This document shows, piece after piece, positions 8,647 through 18,747 of a stretch of 64,000 nucleotides of DNA (position 1 is its first letter; the number at the start of each line of letters is the position of its first letter). The position numbers and the translations under genes are program-made. The notes under the pieces were generated by a model that was not told the origin of the DNA, ran no database searches, and saw only the letters and a list, made by a program, of their open reading frames with translations. The stretch is taken from assembly GCF_024662235.1 (NCBI RefSeq), contig NZ_CP096276.1:5146001-5210000 (forward strand). The letters run 5' to 3'. The stretch comes from Pimelobacter simplex (GTDB lineage Bacteria; Actinomycetota; Actinomycetes; Propionibacteriales; Nocardioidaceae).

Positions 8647-9627
8647 ATGAAGATCTCCATCCGGCTCAGCAGCGACCTGAGCCCCGAGCGGGTGCTCGAG
8701 GGCGCCGACGGCGCGGCCGCGGCGGGCCTGTCCGGCGTCTGGCTCGCGGACAACCCGCTCGAGCGGTCTGCCCCGATCAGCGCGGCGGTCATCGCGGCTC
8801 GCCACCCCCAGCTCGACATCGGGCTCGGGATCGTCTCCGCGCGCGACCGGCACCCGGTCGTGCTGACCCAGGAGATGGTCGCGCTCCAGAGCTACACCCG
8901 CGGCCGGGTGGCGGTCGGGCTGGGCCTTCAGAGCGACGAGCACCGCAAGCTGCTCGGCCTGCCCGCCCGCAGCGGGCTCGAGCTGCTGCGCACCACGGCC
9001 GGGCTGATCACCGAGCTGTCCGCGGGCCGCGAGGTTCCCGCGCTCGGCGAGGGCGAGGGGACGATCCGGCTCAAGGTCACCGCGGACGCGCCGCTGCCGG
9101 TGTTCGTGGGCGCGATGGGTCCCAAGACGCTCGCGCTGGCCGGCGAGGTCGCCCACGGCGCCGTCCTCTCCCTCGGTACGACGGCCGCCGCCGCCCGCGA
9201 CGCCCTCGGCACGGCGCGCGCGCACTTCACGCCGTCCGAGGTCGCCGACCACTTCGACGGGGTCTGCTACGTCGGCTTCGGCGGCGTGGGCGAGGGCTCC
9301 TACGCGCGGCTGGAGACGTTCGCCGCGGGCTACCTGCGGATCATCGTGGCGCACCCCTTCCTCAGCATGCTCCTCGACGGCACCGGGCTCGACCTGGCGC
9401 AGGCGGCTGAGGTCGTCGCGGCGTACGACGCCGGGACCCCGGTCCCGCGCGAGGTCGTCACCGTGATGGGCATCGGCGGCTCGCTGGAGGAGTGCCTGGA
9501 CCAGCTCCAGGCGTACGCCGACGCCGGGGTCGACGACGTCGCGCTCGGCATCGGCCTGTGGAACGACACCCTGCCCGCGACCCTCGCCGACGTCGCGACC
9601 CTCGCCCGGGCCTGGTCGCAGCGATGA
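8647..9627 (+). CDS. LLM-class flavin/F420-dependent oxidoreductase
   Basis: 326 residues, normal length for the family. Looks closest to the 5,10-methylene-H4MPT-reductase-like branch, which often uses F420. Visible features: ARDRHPVVLTQEMVALQSYT (about 61-80), RVAVGLGLQSDEHRKLLGL (about 84-102), and PVFVGAMGPKTLALAGEVAHG (about 150-170), the strand and loop that bind the cofactor phosphate. In this family, enzymes such as RutA open heterocyclic rings and others reduce or oxygenate small substrates. Given the adjacent amidase and Mo hydroxylase, a ring-modifying or N-C bond-cleaving role is plausible but inferred. Its stop overlaps the amidase start. Confidence 0.88.
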   Translation: MKISIRLSSDLSPERVLEGADGAAAAGLSGVWLADNPLERSAPISAAVIAARHPQLDIGLGIVSARDRHPVVLTQEMVALQSYTRGRVAVGLGLQSDEHRKLLGLPARSGLELLRTTAGLITELSAGREVPALGEGEGTIRLKVTADAPLPVFVGAMGPKTLALAGEVAHGAVLSLGTTAAAARDALGTARAHFTPSEVADHFDGVCYVGFGGVGEGSYARLETFAAGYLRIIVAHPFLSMLLDGTGLDLAQAAEVVAAYDAGTPVPREVVTVMGIGGSLEECLDQLQAYADAGVDDVALGIGLWNDTLPATLADVATLARAWSQR

Positions 9628-10835
9628 CCCCGCTCGACGTCGCGACCGCGCTCGACCGGATCGCCGCGACCGACGCCGAGCTCGGCGCCTGGGTCGGCCC
9701 CGTCACGGACCCGGGCCCGAGCGCCGCCGGTCCGCTGTGCGGCTGGCCGCTGGGCGTGAAGGACCTGATCGACGTCCGGGGGCTGCCCACCGCCGCCGGC
9801 GCGTACGACGGCAGCGCGCCGCCGCCCGCGAGCACCGATGCCGAGGTGGTCCGCCGGCTGCGCGCCGCGGGCGCCGCGGTGCTCGGCAAGACCGAGGCCG
9901 TGGAGTACGGCTGGTTCGGCACCGTCCGGACCCGCCACCCGCGCCGCGCTGACCGCAGCCCGGGCGGCTCGTCGAGCGGCTCGGCCGCCGCGGTCGCGGC
10001 GGGGCAGGTGCGGGCCGCGCTGGGCACCCAGACCGCGGGGTCGGTGATCCGGCCGGCCGCCTACTGCGGTGTCCCGGCGGTGAAGTGGTCGCACGGCGCG
10101 GTGCCGATGACCGGCGTGATGCCGGCCAGCCCCAGCCTCGACTCCCTCGGCGCCTACGCGGCGACCGTGGCCGACCTGGTCGCGCTGAGTGCGGTCGCGC
10201 TCGACGAGGAGCCGGTCGCCCCCGACCCGGCCACCGCGGCCGGAGCCCCGGTGCTCGCGGTCGTCGAGGACGCGGCCTTCGCCGACATCGACCTGCGCGT
10301 GCGTGACCGGTTCGCCCGGGCGGTCGACGCCCTGGTCGCCCGCGGCGCCACGGTGCGGACCCTCGGCCTCGGCGGCGAGCTGCCGTGGGCCGAGTACGCC
10401 CGGGCCCACCGCACGATCATGGTCCGCGAGATCGCCACCGTGCACGCGCCGCGGCACCGCGCCGAGCCCGGCCACTTCTCGCCCTCGCTCGGTGCGGCGG
10501 TCGCGGAGGGCCTGGCGATCAGCGACGCCGACTACCGCGCCGCGCTGCGGACCCGGTCCGCCGCCCGCGCCGCCTTCGAGGCCTGCCTGGTCGGCGTGGA
10601 CGCCTGCCTCACCCCGGCCGCGACGAGCCTCGCCCCGCCCGTGGGGGAGGCGGGGAGCCCGGCCTGCAACGTGCCCTTCACCCTGGCCGGACTGCCCGCG
10701 GTCGCCGTGCCGACCGCCGAGGTGGACGACGAGCTGCCGGTCGCCGTCCAGCTCGTCGGTGCGCACGGGACCGACCTGCGGCTGCTCGCCACCGCCGCCT
10801 GGTGCGCGCGCGAGACCGTGGCGGTGGGCGCGTGA
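9624..10835 (+). CDS. Amidase-signature family amidohydrolase
   Basis: 403 residues. Hydrolyses an amide or ureide bond through the Ser-cisSer-Lys triad. Likely residues are Lys46 in LGVKDLID, cis-Ser116 in SPGGSSSGSAAAVAAG, and nucleophile Ser140 in GTQTAGSVIRPA. The length is shorter than the common 450-500, lacking part of the C-terminal cap, as in allophanate or mandelamide hydrolase-like members. Both ends overlap neighbours (ATGA before, GTGA after), so it is tightly coupled to the LLM and DUF1116 genes. The substrate is unknown; the context suggests the amide product of an oxidised nitrogen compound. Confidence 0.9.
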   Translation: MTPLDVATALDRIAATDAELGAWVGPVTDPGPSAAGPLCGWPLGVKDLIDVRGLPTAAGAYDGSAPPPASTDAEVVRRLRAAGAAVLGKTEAVEYGWFGTVRTRHPRRADRSPGGSSSGSAAAVAAGQVRAALGTQTAGSVIRPAAYCGVPAVKWSHGAVPMTGVMPASPSLDSLGAYAATVADLVALSAVALDEEPVAPDPATAAGAPVLAVVEDAAFADIDLRVRDRFARAVDALVARGATVRTLGLGGELPWAEYARAHRTIMVREIATVHAPRHRAEPGHFSPSLGAAVAEGLAISDADYRAALRTRSAARAAFEACLVGVDACLTPAATSLAPPVGEAGSPACNVPFTLAGLPAVAVPTAEVDDELPVAVQLVGAHGTDLRLLATAAWCARETVAVGA

Positions 10836-12046
10836 ACGCGCTCGCCGCGCTGGCGGCCGAGCCGGTCCACCTGGTCGGCTTCGGCCGGGCCGGCGACCTG
10901 TGGCCGGCGCTCGCCGACCCGGACGTCGTCCTCCACGCCGGACCTCCGCTGGCCGGCCGGGCGCCCACGCCCGCGATGCTCGGCGCACTCGTCGGCTGCC
11001 TGCTGTTCGACGGCCGCGCGCGCGACGCCGACCAGGCCCGCACCTTGATCGAGGACGGCACCATCACGCTCCGCTCGTGCCACGAGGTCGGCGGGGTCGG
11101 GCCGATGAGCGGCGCGGTGAGCGCCGGCGTACCGGTCGTCGTCGCCGAGCGCAGCGACGGCCGGCGGGCCTACGCCCCGGTCAACGAGGGCCTCGGCCCG
11201 GCGCTGCGGTTCGGCAACTTCGACGCCGGGACGCTGCGCCGGCTGCGCCACCTCGCCGAGGTCGTCGCCCCCGCGCTCGACCGGGCGGTCCGGGCGGCCG
11301 CGCCGATCGACCTCGTCGCCTGGCAGGCCGCCGCGCTGCGCCGCGGCGACGAGGGGCACAACCGCAACGTCGCGGCGACGTCCATGCTCGCCACCCGGCT
11401 GGCGCCGGCCGTGGTCGCCACCAACGAGACGGCCGTCGCGGTCGCGGCGCTGCGCGAGCTCGACGAGAACGCGCACTTCTTCCTGCCGCTGTCGATGGCC
11501 GCGGCCAAGGCGGCCGCCGACGCCCTCCACGACGTCGCGCCGCCCGGGATCGTCACCGCGATCGCGTCCAACGGGCACGGCACGGGCATCCGGGTCTCCG
11601 GGCTGCCGGGCTGGTTCGAGGGCACCGGGACGCTGGAGGCCGCCCAAGGCGTCGAGGGCCACGAGCCCACCGACTTCGCGCCCGCGATGGGGGACTCCCC
11701 GGTCACCGAGGTGGTCGGGCTCGGCGCGTCGGCGATGTCGGCGGCGCCCAACCTGGCCCGCACCCTCGGCTGGACGACGCAGCGCTCGCGTGAGCACGTG
11801 CTGGGCCTGCGCCGGATCAGCGACGCCGGGCACGAGCTCTTCCGGATCCCCGACCTCGACTTCGCGGCCAGCCCGTTCGCGATCTCCGTCGCGCGCGTCG
11901 TCGAGACCGGCCACGCGCCGTGCTTCACGACCGGCTTCTCGCACCGCGACCTCGGCATCGGCCGGGCCGGCTTCGGCCTGGTCCGGCTGCCGCTCCCGGC
12001 CTTCGCCGACGCGTTCGCCGCGCTGAGCCCGGACGGTGCCCGGTGA
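10832..12046 (+). CDS. DUF1116 (AllG/YlbE/YahG-like) protein
   Basis: 404 residues from GTG 10832. Hallmarks of DUF1116 are visible: GDEGHNRNVAATSML (172-186), NAHFFLPLSMAAAKA (about 213-227) and SNGHGTGIRVSG (246-257). In enterobacteria AllG belongs to AllFGH, reported to act as an oxamate carbamoyltransferase. That makes carbamoyl transfer one possible role here, but no AllF (FdrA), AllH or carbamate kinase gene is in the window. It sits between the amidase and the Mo-hydroxylase FAD subunit with 4-base overlaps on both sides, which argues for an obligate role in the same pathway. Confidence 0.82.
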   Translation: MNALAALAAEPVHLVGFGRAGDLWPALADPDVVLHAGPPLAGRAPTPAMLGALVGCLLFDGRARDADQARTLIEDGTITLRSCHEVGGVGPMSGAVSAGVPVVVAERSDGRRAYAPVNEGLGPALRFGNFDAGTLRRLRHLAEVVAPALDRAVRAAAPIDLVAWQAAALRRGDEGHNRNVAATSMLATRLAPAVVATNETAVAVAALRELDENAHFFLPLSMAAAKAAADALHDVAPPGIVTAIASNGHGTGIRVSGLPGWFEGTGTLEAAQGVEGHEPTDFAPAMGDSPVTEVVGLGASAMSAAPNLARTLGWTTQRSREHVLGLRRISDAGHELFRIPDLDFAASPFAISVARVVETGHAPCFTTGFSHRDLGIGRAGFGLVRLPLPAFADAFAALSPDGAR

Positions 12047-12918
12047 GCGCGCCCTTCCCCGTCTACCTCCCCGAGTCGTACGACGACGCGGCCGAGGTCC
12101 TCGCCGAGCACGACGGCGAGGCCCGCATCCTCGCGGGCGGGCAGTCGATGGCGGTGCTGCTGCGCCTCGGGATGGCCCAGCCGGCCGGACTGGTCAGCCT
12201 GCGCCGCTGCCCCGAGGCCGGTACGGCGTCGCCGACCCCGGCCGGCGACGCGCTGCGGATCGGCGCCCGCTACACGGTCGCGGACGCGCACGCCGATCTC
12301 TCCGGCGACTTCGCCGCGCTCCGCTCGGCGGCCGGCCAGGTCGCCTCACCGCACGTGCGCAACCTCGGCTCGGTCGTCGGCAACGTCTGCCACGCCGACC
12401 CGGCCAACGACCTCGCCGCCCCGCTGCTGTGCCACGAGACGACCGCGACCGCGCAGTCGGTCCGCGGTACCCGGACCGTCTCCCTCGGTGACCTCCTCGT
12501 CGCCCCCTACGCCCCCGCCCTCGACCCCGACGAGTACGTCGTCGACCTCGTCGTCGCACCGCGCACCGGCTGGCACGGCGCCTACCGCAAGCAGGTCTGG
12601 CGCTCCGCCGACCATCCCGTCGCCGGGGTGGCCGCCGTGCTCGACGTGCGCGACGGCGTGGTCGCGGACGCCCGGGTGGCGCTCAGCGCGACGGTCGCCG
12701 TCCCGTGCCTGCTCGACGACGTCGCCGCCGCGCTGCGCGGCGTGGCCGCCGACGCGGCCCCCGCCGTCGCGCGCGAGGCCGCGGCCGACGCGCTCGCCGG
12801 ACTGGCCCTGCTGGGCGACCACGACGTGCCCGCGTCGTACCGGCGCAAGGTCGCGGCGGTCCTGGTCGGCGACGCGGTCGCCGACGCGCTCACCACCGGA
12901 GGAGGGAGCCACCGATGA
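12043..12918 (+). CDS. Molybdenum hydroxylase FAD-binding (medium) subunit
   Basis: 291 residues. Carries FAD and passes electrons from the FeS subunit to an acceptor. The FAD-binding motif is ILAGGQSMAVLLRLGMA (about 30-46) and the second is NLGSVVGNVCHADPAND (about 107-123). A CO-dehydrogenase flavoprotein C-terminal domain follows (about 180-285). Order medium-small-large with 4-base overlaps is the classic CoxMSL arrangement. GTG 12043 overlaps the DUF1116 stop. Confidence 0.92.
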   Translation: MSAPFPVYLPESYDDAAEVLAEHDGEARILAGGQSMAVLLRLGMAQPAGLVSLRRCPEAGTASPTPAGDALRIGARYTVADAHADLSGDFAALRSAAGQVASPHVRNLGSVVGNVCHADPANDLAAPLLCHETTATAQSVRGTRTVSLGDLLVAPYAPALDPDEYVVDLVVAPRTGWHGAYRKQVWRSADHPVAGVAAVLDVRDGVVADARVALSATVAVPCLLDDVAAALRGVAADAAPAVAREAAADALAGLALLGDHDVPASYRRKVAAVLVGDAVADALTTGGGSHR

Positions 12919-13382
12919 CCTGGGAGCTCAACGTCAACGGGGTGCCGCGCACCATCGAGGCGCCGCCGAGCGCGCTGCTGGTCGACGTGCTGCGCGACGA
13001 GCTCGGCCTGGTCGGCACCAAGGTCGGCTGCGGCATCGGCTACTGCGGCGCGTGCACCGTGCACCTCGACGGCAAGCCCGTGCACGCCTGCTGCGTGATC
13101 GCCGGGGACTGCGAGGACGCTGCCGTCGAGACCATCGAGCAGGTCAGCACGACACCCTGCGGCCGTACGGTCGTCGACGCGTTCGCCGAGAACGGCGCCA
13201 TCCAGTGCGGGTTCTGCACGCCGGGCTTCGTGATGAGCACGACCGGGCTGCTCGCCGAGACCCCGGCGCCCGACGAGGCCGAGGTGCGCGACTACCTGGT
13301 CGGCAACATCTGCCGCTGCACCGGATTCACCAAGATCGTCGCCGCCGTGTGCGACGCCGCCGGACGGGAGCAGGCCCGATGA
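12915..13382 (+). CDS. Molybdenum hydroxylase [2Fe-2S] (small) subunit
   Basis: 155 residues with all eight cluster cysteines. The plant-ferredoxin-type N-terminal domain has C39, C44, C47 and C59 in VGCGIGYCGACTVHLDGK...CC. The helical C-terminal domain has C98, C101, C133 and C135 in QCGFCTPGF and NICRCTGF. It relays electrons from the Mo centre to FAD. GGAGGGAGCCACCG precedes ATG 12915, and the stop overlaps the large-subunit start. Confidence 0.95.
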   Translation: MTWELNVNGVPRTIEAPPSALLVDVLRDELGLVGTKVGCGIGYCGACTVHLDGKPVHACCVIAGDCEDAAVETIEQVSTTPCGRTVVDAFAENGAIQCGFCTPGFVMSTTGLLAETPAPDEAEVRDYLVGNICRCTGFTKIVAAVCDAAGREQAR

Positions 13383-15583
13383 CCGCCCTGACCGGCGCGC
13401 GCTTCGCCCGGGTCGACGGGCGGGCCAAGGCCTCCGGCGCGGCCGTCTACACCTCCGACACCCGGCTCGACGGGATGCTCGAGGCGGCCGTCGTCCGCTC
13501 GCCCGTGCCGCGCGCCCGGGTCCGCGGCATCGACTTCACCGCGGCGCTCGCGCTCGACGGCGTGGTCGCGGTGCTCGGCCCCGACGAGGTCGCGGACCTG
13601 CACCCGGTGCCGGTCTTCCCGGGGATGCCCGCCAACCAGCGGGTGCTCACCGCCGCCCCCATGTACGTCGGCGACGCGGTCGCCGCCGTGGTCGCCCGCG
13701 ACGCCGCGACCGCCCGCGAGGCCGCCGCCCTCGTCGAGCTCGACCTCGAGGAGCTGCCGCCGCTGCTCGACCCCGCCCTCGCGCTGGGCTCGGCCGACGA
13801 GCTCTTCGCGGGCGTCCCGGGCAACGAGGCGGGCCCGCCGGTCGAGCTCGACCGTGGCGACGTGGACACCGCGATGGCCGGTGCGGCGCGGGTGTTCGTC
13901 GACGAGTACCGCCTCCAGCGCCAGTGCGCCCAGACCATCGAGCCGATGAGCTGCATCTGCGACTGGAGCGACCCGGACCGGCTGGAGGTGATCACCCACC
14001 TCGACAACGTCTTCCACTTCCGCGAGCAGCTCGCGGAGATGCTGGGCGTCGCGGAGCACGTCGTACGGATCACCGCGCCGCAGACGCTCGGCGCGACCTT
14101 CGGGCTCAAGAACGGCATCCTCACCTCGATGGAGCCGCTCTGCGCGGTGCTCTCGCGCAAGACCGGCGCACCGGTGCGGCTCGTGCTCACCGCGGAGGAG
14201 AGCATCAGCACGACGGTGACCCGGCACTCCGGCACGATCCGGCTCACCACCGGCGTCGACGCCGAGGGCACGCTGCTCGCCCGCGAGGCCGAGGTGCTGC
14301 TCGACGCGGGCGCCTACGGCTGGGGCTCGCTCGTCACGTTCAGCATGCTCGGCAAGTGGGCGACGCTCTACCGCACCGAGCACCTGCGCTTCCGCGGGCG
14401 CGGCGCCTACACCAACCACGTGCCGGCCGGCGCCTACCGCGGCGTCGGGACGGCGCAGCTGCACTTCGCGATGGAGTCCCAGATCGACGACATCGCCCGC
14501 GCGCTGGGGGAGGACCCGCTCGGCTACCGCCTGCGCCACGTGCTCCGGGTCGGTGACCCGCTGCTCAAGGGGACGCCGGTCCGGGCGCTCGGCATCGAGG
14601 AGTGCGCCGAGCGCGGAGCCGCCGCCATCGGCTGGAACGACCGGCCCGCACCCGAGCCGGACGCCCGGTTCCGGCGCGGCTACGGCGCCGCCTTCGGGCT
14701 GCACCACTCCGGCCTCAACGGCACCTTCCCCCAGATCCCCGAGCGCTCCAGCGCCCGCGCCCGGCTCCAGGAGGACGGCCGGGTCGTCGTCGACACCGCC
14801 GCGATCGACAAGGGGCAGGGCACGATCTCGACCTTCGCCGCGATCGCGGCCGACGTCTTCGGCGTCGCGATCGAGGACGTCGCGTTCTCCGCGATCGACT
14901 CGGACACCTCGCCGGTCGACTACATGGGTGCCGAGGCCAGCCGGACGACGTACGTCGCCGGGCGCGCGGTCGAGATGGCGCTCCAGGCCCTGCACACCAA
15001 GGTGGTGGCCGCAGCCGGTGGTACCGCCCCGGTCGGCCGGGCCGGACTGGCCGCGCTCGTCGCCGAGGTGGGCGTGCGGGACCTGGTCGCCGAGGCCGAC
15101 TTCGTGCCCACCGACCAGGACCCGCTGCCCGTCATCGGCGCCGACTTCTGCGAGGTCGAGGTCGACACCTGGACCGGTCAGGTGCGGGTGCTCCGCTTCG
15201 TCGCCGCCCAGGACGTCGGCAAGGTGATCAACGAGCTCGGCTGCGAGGGCCAGATCGAGGGCGGCGCGCACCACGGCATCGGCTACGCGCTGACCGAGGA
15301 GCTGCTCGTCGAGGACGGCCAGCCGGTCAACGGTGACTTCGCCGGCTACCGCGTGCTCATGGCGCCGGAGATGCCCGAGATCGTGCCGATCCTGGTCGAG
15401 CACCCCGATCCCGAGGGCGGTCCCTCCGGCTCCAAGGGCATCGGCACCGGCGTCATCCCGGCCATCGCGCCGGCGGTCTGCAACGCCATCTGCGACGCCA
15501 CCGGCGTCCGGCCCACCCAGCTTCCGGTGACCCCGGTCCGGCTGCTCGCCCTCATCGAGGCCGCGGCCGGCCACCCCGCCTGA
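13379..15583 (+). CDS. Molybdenum hydroxylase large subunit (xanthine dehydrogenase family)
   Basis: 734 residues, somewhat short of the usual 760-800. Binds Mo-pterin cytosine dinucleotide and hydroxylates a substrate with water. Aldehyde-oxidase hammerhead domain about 15-125, Mo-binding domain about 135-730. Visible motifs: LGATFGLKN (237-245, counterpart of GGxFGxK) and AYRGVG (352-357). The C-terminal motif that normally reads GxGE, with the catalytic glutamate, reads [11 protein letters not shown], giving Thr690 at that place. This points to an altered mechanism or a divergent subfamily. Substrate unknown; heteroaromatic or aldehyde compounds are the family norm. CoxG at 26553 may be its membrane/quinone partner. 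Confidence 0.92.
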   Translation: MTALTGARFARVDGRAKASGAAVYTSDTRLDGMLEAAVVRSPVPRARVRGIDFTAALALDGVVAVLGPDEVADLHPVPVFPGMPANQRVLTAAPMYVGDAVAAVVARDAATAREAAALVELDLEELPPLLDPALALGSADELFAGVPGNEAGPPVELDRGDVDTAMAGAARVFVDEYRLQRQCAQTIEPMSCICDWSDPDRLEVITHLDNVFHFREQLAEMLGVAEHVVRITAPQTLGATFGLKNGILTSMEPLCAVLSRKTGAPVRLVLTAEESISTTVTRHSGTIRLTTGVDAEGTLLAREAEVLLDAGAYGWGSLVTFSMLGKWATLYRTEHLRFRGRGAYTNHVPAGAYRGVGTAQLHFAMESQIDDIARALGEDPLGYRLRHVLRVGDPLLKGTPVRALGIEECAERGAAAIGWNDRPAPEPDARFRRGYGAAFGLHHSGLNGTFPQIPERSSARARLQEDGRVVVDTAAIDKGQGTISTFAAIAADVFGVAIEDVAFSAIDSDTSPVDYMGAEASRTTYVAGRAVEMALQALHTKVVAAAGGTAPVGRAGLAALVAEVGVRDLVAEADFVPTDQDPLPVIGADFCEVEVDTWTGQVRVLRFVAAQDVGKVINELGCEGQIEGGAHHGIGYALTEELLVEDGQPVNGDFAGYRVLMAPEMPEIVPILVEHPDPEGGPSGSKGIGTGVIPAIAPAVCNAICDATGVRPTQLPVTPVRLLALIEAAAGHPA

Positions 15584-15610
15584 CCCGACACCAACGACAA
15601 GGAGACCACC

Positions 15611-16066
15611 ATGCCCATGACCGACCTCGAGCGCGACCGCGAAGCCGTCCTCGCCGTCCACCACCGCTACAACAAGGAGGCGCAGGCGACCGCCGACATC
15701 GAGCTGCTCGCCGAGCTCTGGGACGACGACCCGAGCAATGCCTTCTACAACTACTCCGGGCACAACTACCGGGGTCTCGCGCAGTGGAGCAAGCTGTGGG
15801 AGTACTTCGGCGAGCGCATCGAGTACTTCGTCCCGTGGACCTCGTTCGACACCCAGGTCAACGTCCAGGGGGACGTCGCGTGGGTGACCAGCCAGCGCTT
15901 CCACGGACTCAAGTGGATCGGCGACGAGGACCTCAACCCGCTCGGCGAGCCGACGGTACGGCTGACCCGCTCGACCGAGGTGATGGTCCGCAAGGGCGAC
16001 ACCTGGAAGGTCGTCCACGCGCACTTCTCGCTCGGCTCGACGGACGCGCGCCCCGGCGCGATCTGA
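15611..16066 (+). CDS. SnoaL/NTF2-like protein
   Basis: 151 residues. The pattern of helix ([20 protein letters not shown]), acidic loop ([20 protein letters not shown]) and curved strands ending in [10 protein letters not shown] is typical of SnoaL-like/NTF2 proteins. The tail RPGAI and the segment SGHNYRG/DGHLYRG link it to the shorter copy at 8263. AAGGAGACCACC precedes ATG 15611; an in-frame ATG at 15617 is possible. Such proteins can be cofactor-free isomerases or hydratases. Presence of two copies in one operon suggests successive related steps or a heteromer. Confidence 0.8.
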   Translation: MPMTDLERDREAVLAVHHRYNKEAQATADIELLAELWDDDPSNAFYNYSGHNYRGLAQWSKLWEYFGERIEYFVPWTSFDTQVNVQGDVAWVTSQRFHGLKWIGDEDLNPLGEPTVRLTRSTEVMVRKGDTWKVVHAHFSLGSTDARPGAI

Positions 16067-16077
16067 GCGGACGGCAC

Positions 16078-17124
16078 GTGCTCGACCTCCGGTCCGACAC
16101 CGGCACCCGCCCGAGCCCGGCCATGCGCCGGGCGATGGCGGAGGCCGAGGTCGGGGACGACGTCTACGGCGACGACCCGACCGTCAACGACCTGCAGCGG
16201 GCGTGCACCGCGCTGCTCGGCAAGGAGGCGGCTCTCTTCGTGCCCTCGGGCTCGATGGGCAACCTCGTCGCGATCGCGGCCCAGTGCGGTGGTCGCGGCG
16301 ACGGCGTCGCGGTCGAGCTGCTCTGCGACACCGATGCGCACGTGCTCAACCACGAGGGCGGCGGGCTCGGGCTGCTGCCGCTCACCCCGTGCGCCCTGCC
16401 GGCGCCGGGCGGCGTGGTGCCGGCCGACGTCCTGGCCGCGCGGATCAGGGCCGGCGACGACCACGCGCCCCGCACCGCGCTGCTCAGCGTCGAGATCACC
16501 CACACCGGCCTCGGCGGCACGGTCCCCGACCGCGCCGCGTACGCCGCGACCGCGGAGGCCGCCCGCGAGCGGGGCGTCGCGGTCCACGTCGACGGGGCGC
16601 GGCTCTTCAACGCCGTCGTCGCGAGCGGCGTCTCCGCGGCGCAGTGGGCGGGTCCTGCCGACACCGTCTCGATCTGCTTCTCCAAGGGGCTCGGCGCCCC
16701 GGCCGGCGCGATGGTCGCCGGCAGTGCCGAGGTCGTCGAGCGCGCCCGGCTGTGGCGCAAGCGGCTCGGCGGCGCGATGCGGCAGACCGGCGTCCTGGCC
16801 GCGGCCGCGGCGGTCGCGCTGGACGAGGGCCCGGCCCACCTCGCCGAGGACCACGCCCGCGCCGCTTGGCTCGCCACCACGCTGGCCGAGCGGTTCCCCG
16901 GGTCGGTCGACCCGGCGGACGTGCACACCAACATCGTGCACGTCGCGTGCGGCCCGCTCGGCGTACCGGCGCCGGTGCTGGTGCCCGCGCTCACCGCCCG
17001 CGGCCTGCTCACCAAGGCGTACGACGACCGGACCCTCCGGCTCGTCACCCACCGCGACCTCGCCCCGGGCGACCCGGCCGCCGCGGTCGACCTGCTCACC
17101 CGAGTGATCGGCGAACTGACATGA
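16078..17124 (+). CDS. Threonine-aldolase-like PLP enzyme (beta-eliminating lyase family)
   Basis: 348 residues from GTG 16078. Fold-type I PLP enzyme resembling low-specificity L-threonine aldolase. It starts [24 protein letters not shown] (about 54-62) binds the cofactor phosphate; Asp172 in VHVDGAR pairs with the pyridine nitrogen; Lys203 in [13 protein letters not shown] forms the Schiff base. It would cleave a beta-hydroxy amino acid to glycine and an aldehyde, or a related substrate. It lies 11 bases after the SnoaL gene and its stop overlaps the D-aminoacylase start. Confidence 0.9.
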   Translation: MLDLRSDTGTRPSPAMRRAMAEAEVGDDVYGDDPTVNDLQRACTALLGKEAALFVPSGSMGNLVAIAAQCGGRGDGVAVELLCDTDAHVLNHEGGGLGLLPLTPCALPAPGGVVPADVLAARIRAGDDHAPRTALLSVEITHTGLGGTVPDRAAYAATAEAARERGVAVHVDGARLFNAVVASGVSAAQWAGPADTVSICFSKGLGAPAGAMVAGSAEVVERARLWRKRLGGAMRQTGVLAAAAAVALDEGPAHLAEDHARAAWLATTLAERFPGSVDPADVHTNIVHVACGPLGVPAPVLVPALTARGLLTKAYDDRTLRLVTHRDLAPGDPAAAVDLLTRVIGELT

Positions 17125-18713
17125 CCAGCACCCGCACCCTGATCCGGCACGCCCTCCTCGTCGACGGCACCGGCACCCCGCCGCGCCCCGCCGACGTCCT
17201 GCTCGACGGCGCCACCATCGCCGCCGTGACCGCCCCCGGCGCCGTGACCACGCCGGTCGCGACCGAGGTCGACGCGACCGGACTGGTGCTGACGCCCGGC
17301 TTCATCGACGTCCACTCGCACGCCGACAACGCGCCCTTCCTGGCCGACGACGACACCTCCAAGGTCGCCCAGGGCGTGACCACCGAGGTGGTCGGCAACT
17401 GCGGCTTCTCGCTCGCGCCCTGCCTGCCCGACCATGCCGAGGACCTCGCGTCGATGTCGGCGCGGGTGTTCCCGCCGATCCCGTGGGCCTGGCGGACGTT
17501 CGCCGACTACCTCGCCGCCACCGACGCCGCCGGCTATGTCACCAACACCGCGCCGCTCGTCGGCCACAACGCCCTGCGGCTCGCGGTCCTGGGCTTCGCC
17601 GGCCGTCCGGCCGCCGACGCCGAGGTCGCCGCGATGGGCGACCTGCTCGACGAGGCGCTGGCCGCCGGCGCCTTCGGGCTGTCGTCGGGACTGGCCTACC
17701 CGCCGGGGATCTTCTCCGGCTCCGACGAGCTCGCCGCCCTCGCCCGGCACCTGCCCGCGGACCGGCCCTACGTCAGCCACGTCCGCAGCGAGGGCGCCCT
17801 GCTGACCGACGCGCTCGACGAGGCGCTCGCGGTCGGCCGGGGCTCCGGCCGGGCCGTGCACGTCTCGCACCTCAAGGTCGCCGGACGCCGCCAGTGGGGC
17901 TCGATGCCCCGGGTGCTCGACCTGCTCGACCGGGCGCGGGCCGAGGGGCTCGACGTACGCCAGGACGTCTATCCCTACACGGCCTCCTCGACCATGCTCA
18001 CCGCCACGCTGCCGCCCTGGATGCACGAGGGCGGTCGCGACGCCGCCCTCGCCCGGCTGTGCGATCCCGCGGCCCTGGAGCGGCTGCGCACCGACATCGC
18101 GAACGACGACCGCTCCTGGGAGAACCCCGTGCTCGGTGCCGGCTGGGAGGGCGTCGTCATCGCCGCCGCGCCGCGCCTGCCCGAGGTCGAGGGGTGCTCG
18201 CTCGCCGCCATCGCCGAGGCCCGCGGACTCGACCCCTTCGCGGCGCTCGTCGCGGTGCTGCGGGAGGTCGAGCTGGAGGCGAGCATGGTCGTGCACTCGA
18301 TGCACGAGGACGACCTCGACGCCGTCCTGCGCCACCCGGCCACGATGATCGGCTCCGACGGGCTGCCGCCCGGGGGCGGCGGGAAGCCGCATCCCCGCAT
18401 GTACGGCACCTTCCCGCGCGTCCTCGCCCGCTACGCCCGCGACCGCGGGGTGCTCGACCTCAGCGCCGCCGTGCGCCGGATGACCTCGCTGCCCGCCGCC
18501 GCCTTCGGCCTGCACGACCGCGGCGTCGTCGCCCCCGGGTACGCCGCCGACCTGGTCGCGCTGCGCCTGGACGACCTCGCCGACCGGGCGACGTACGACG
18601 ACCCGACCCGGCAGCCCGACGGCATCGCCTGGGTGCGGGTCAACGGTGACCTGCGGGTCGCCGAGGGCCGCTACCTCCCCGGCCGTTCCGGCCGCCGGCT
18701 CACCCCGCGCTGA
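17121..18713 (+). CDS. N-acyl-D-amino-acid deacylase-like amidohydrolase
   Basis: 530 residues, the usual length of D-aminoacylases. Composite beta-sandwich and metal-dependent TIM barrel. Visible ligands: HSH (65-67) in [11 protein letters not shown] and Cys94 in [10 protein letters not shown], the zinc cysteine characteristic of this subfamily. Further conserved stretches are YVSHVRSEG (about 214-222), HVSHLKVAG and the metal aspartate in MIGSDGLPP. It could release an N-acyl or N-carbamoyl group from an amino-acid-like intermediate. ATGA overlap with the PLP enzyme suggests they act in sequence. Confidence 0.88.
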   Translation: MTSTRTLIRHALLVDGTGTPPRPADVLLDGATIAAVTAPGAVTTPVATEVDATGLVLTPGFIDVHSHADNAPFLADDDTSKVAQGVTTEVVGNCGFSLAPCLPDHAEDLASMSARVFPPIPWAWRTFADYLAATDAAGYVTNTAPLVGHNALRLAVLGFAGRPAADAEVAAMGDLLDEALAAGAFGLSSGLAYPPGIFSGSDELAALARHLPADRPYVSHVRSEGALLTDALDEALAVGRGSGRAVHVSHLKVAGRRQWGSMPRVLDLLDRARAEGLDVRQDVYPYTASSTMLTATLPPWMHEGGRDAALARLCDPAALERLRTDIANDDRSWENPVLGAGWEGVVIAAAPRLPEVEGCSLAAIAEARGLDPFAALVAVLREVELEASMVVHSMHEDDLDAVLRHPATMIGSDGLPPGGGGKPHPRMYGTFPRVLARYARDRGVLDLSAAVRRMTSLPAAAFGLHDRGVVAPGYAADLVALRLDDLADRATYDDPTRQPDGIAWVRVNGDLRVAEGRYLPGRSGRRLTPR

Positions 18714-18747
18714 CCTTCCGCACGAACCCACCGAGGAGAAGAGAACC

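Noticed and set aside
13292-16024. 910-residue minus-strand open frame
   Set aside because: It runs antisense to the Mo-hydroxylase, whose cysteines and motifs are clear. Its Arg/Gly/Val/Asp-rich composition is that of a high-GC shadow frame.
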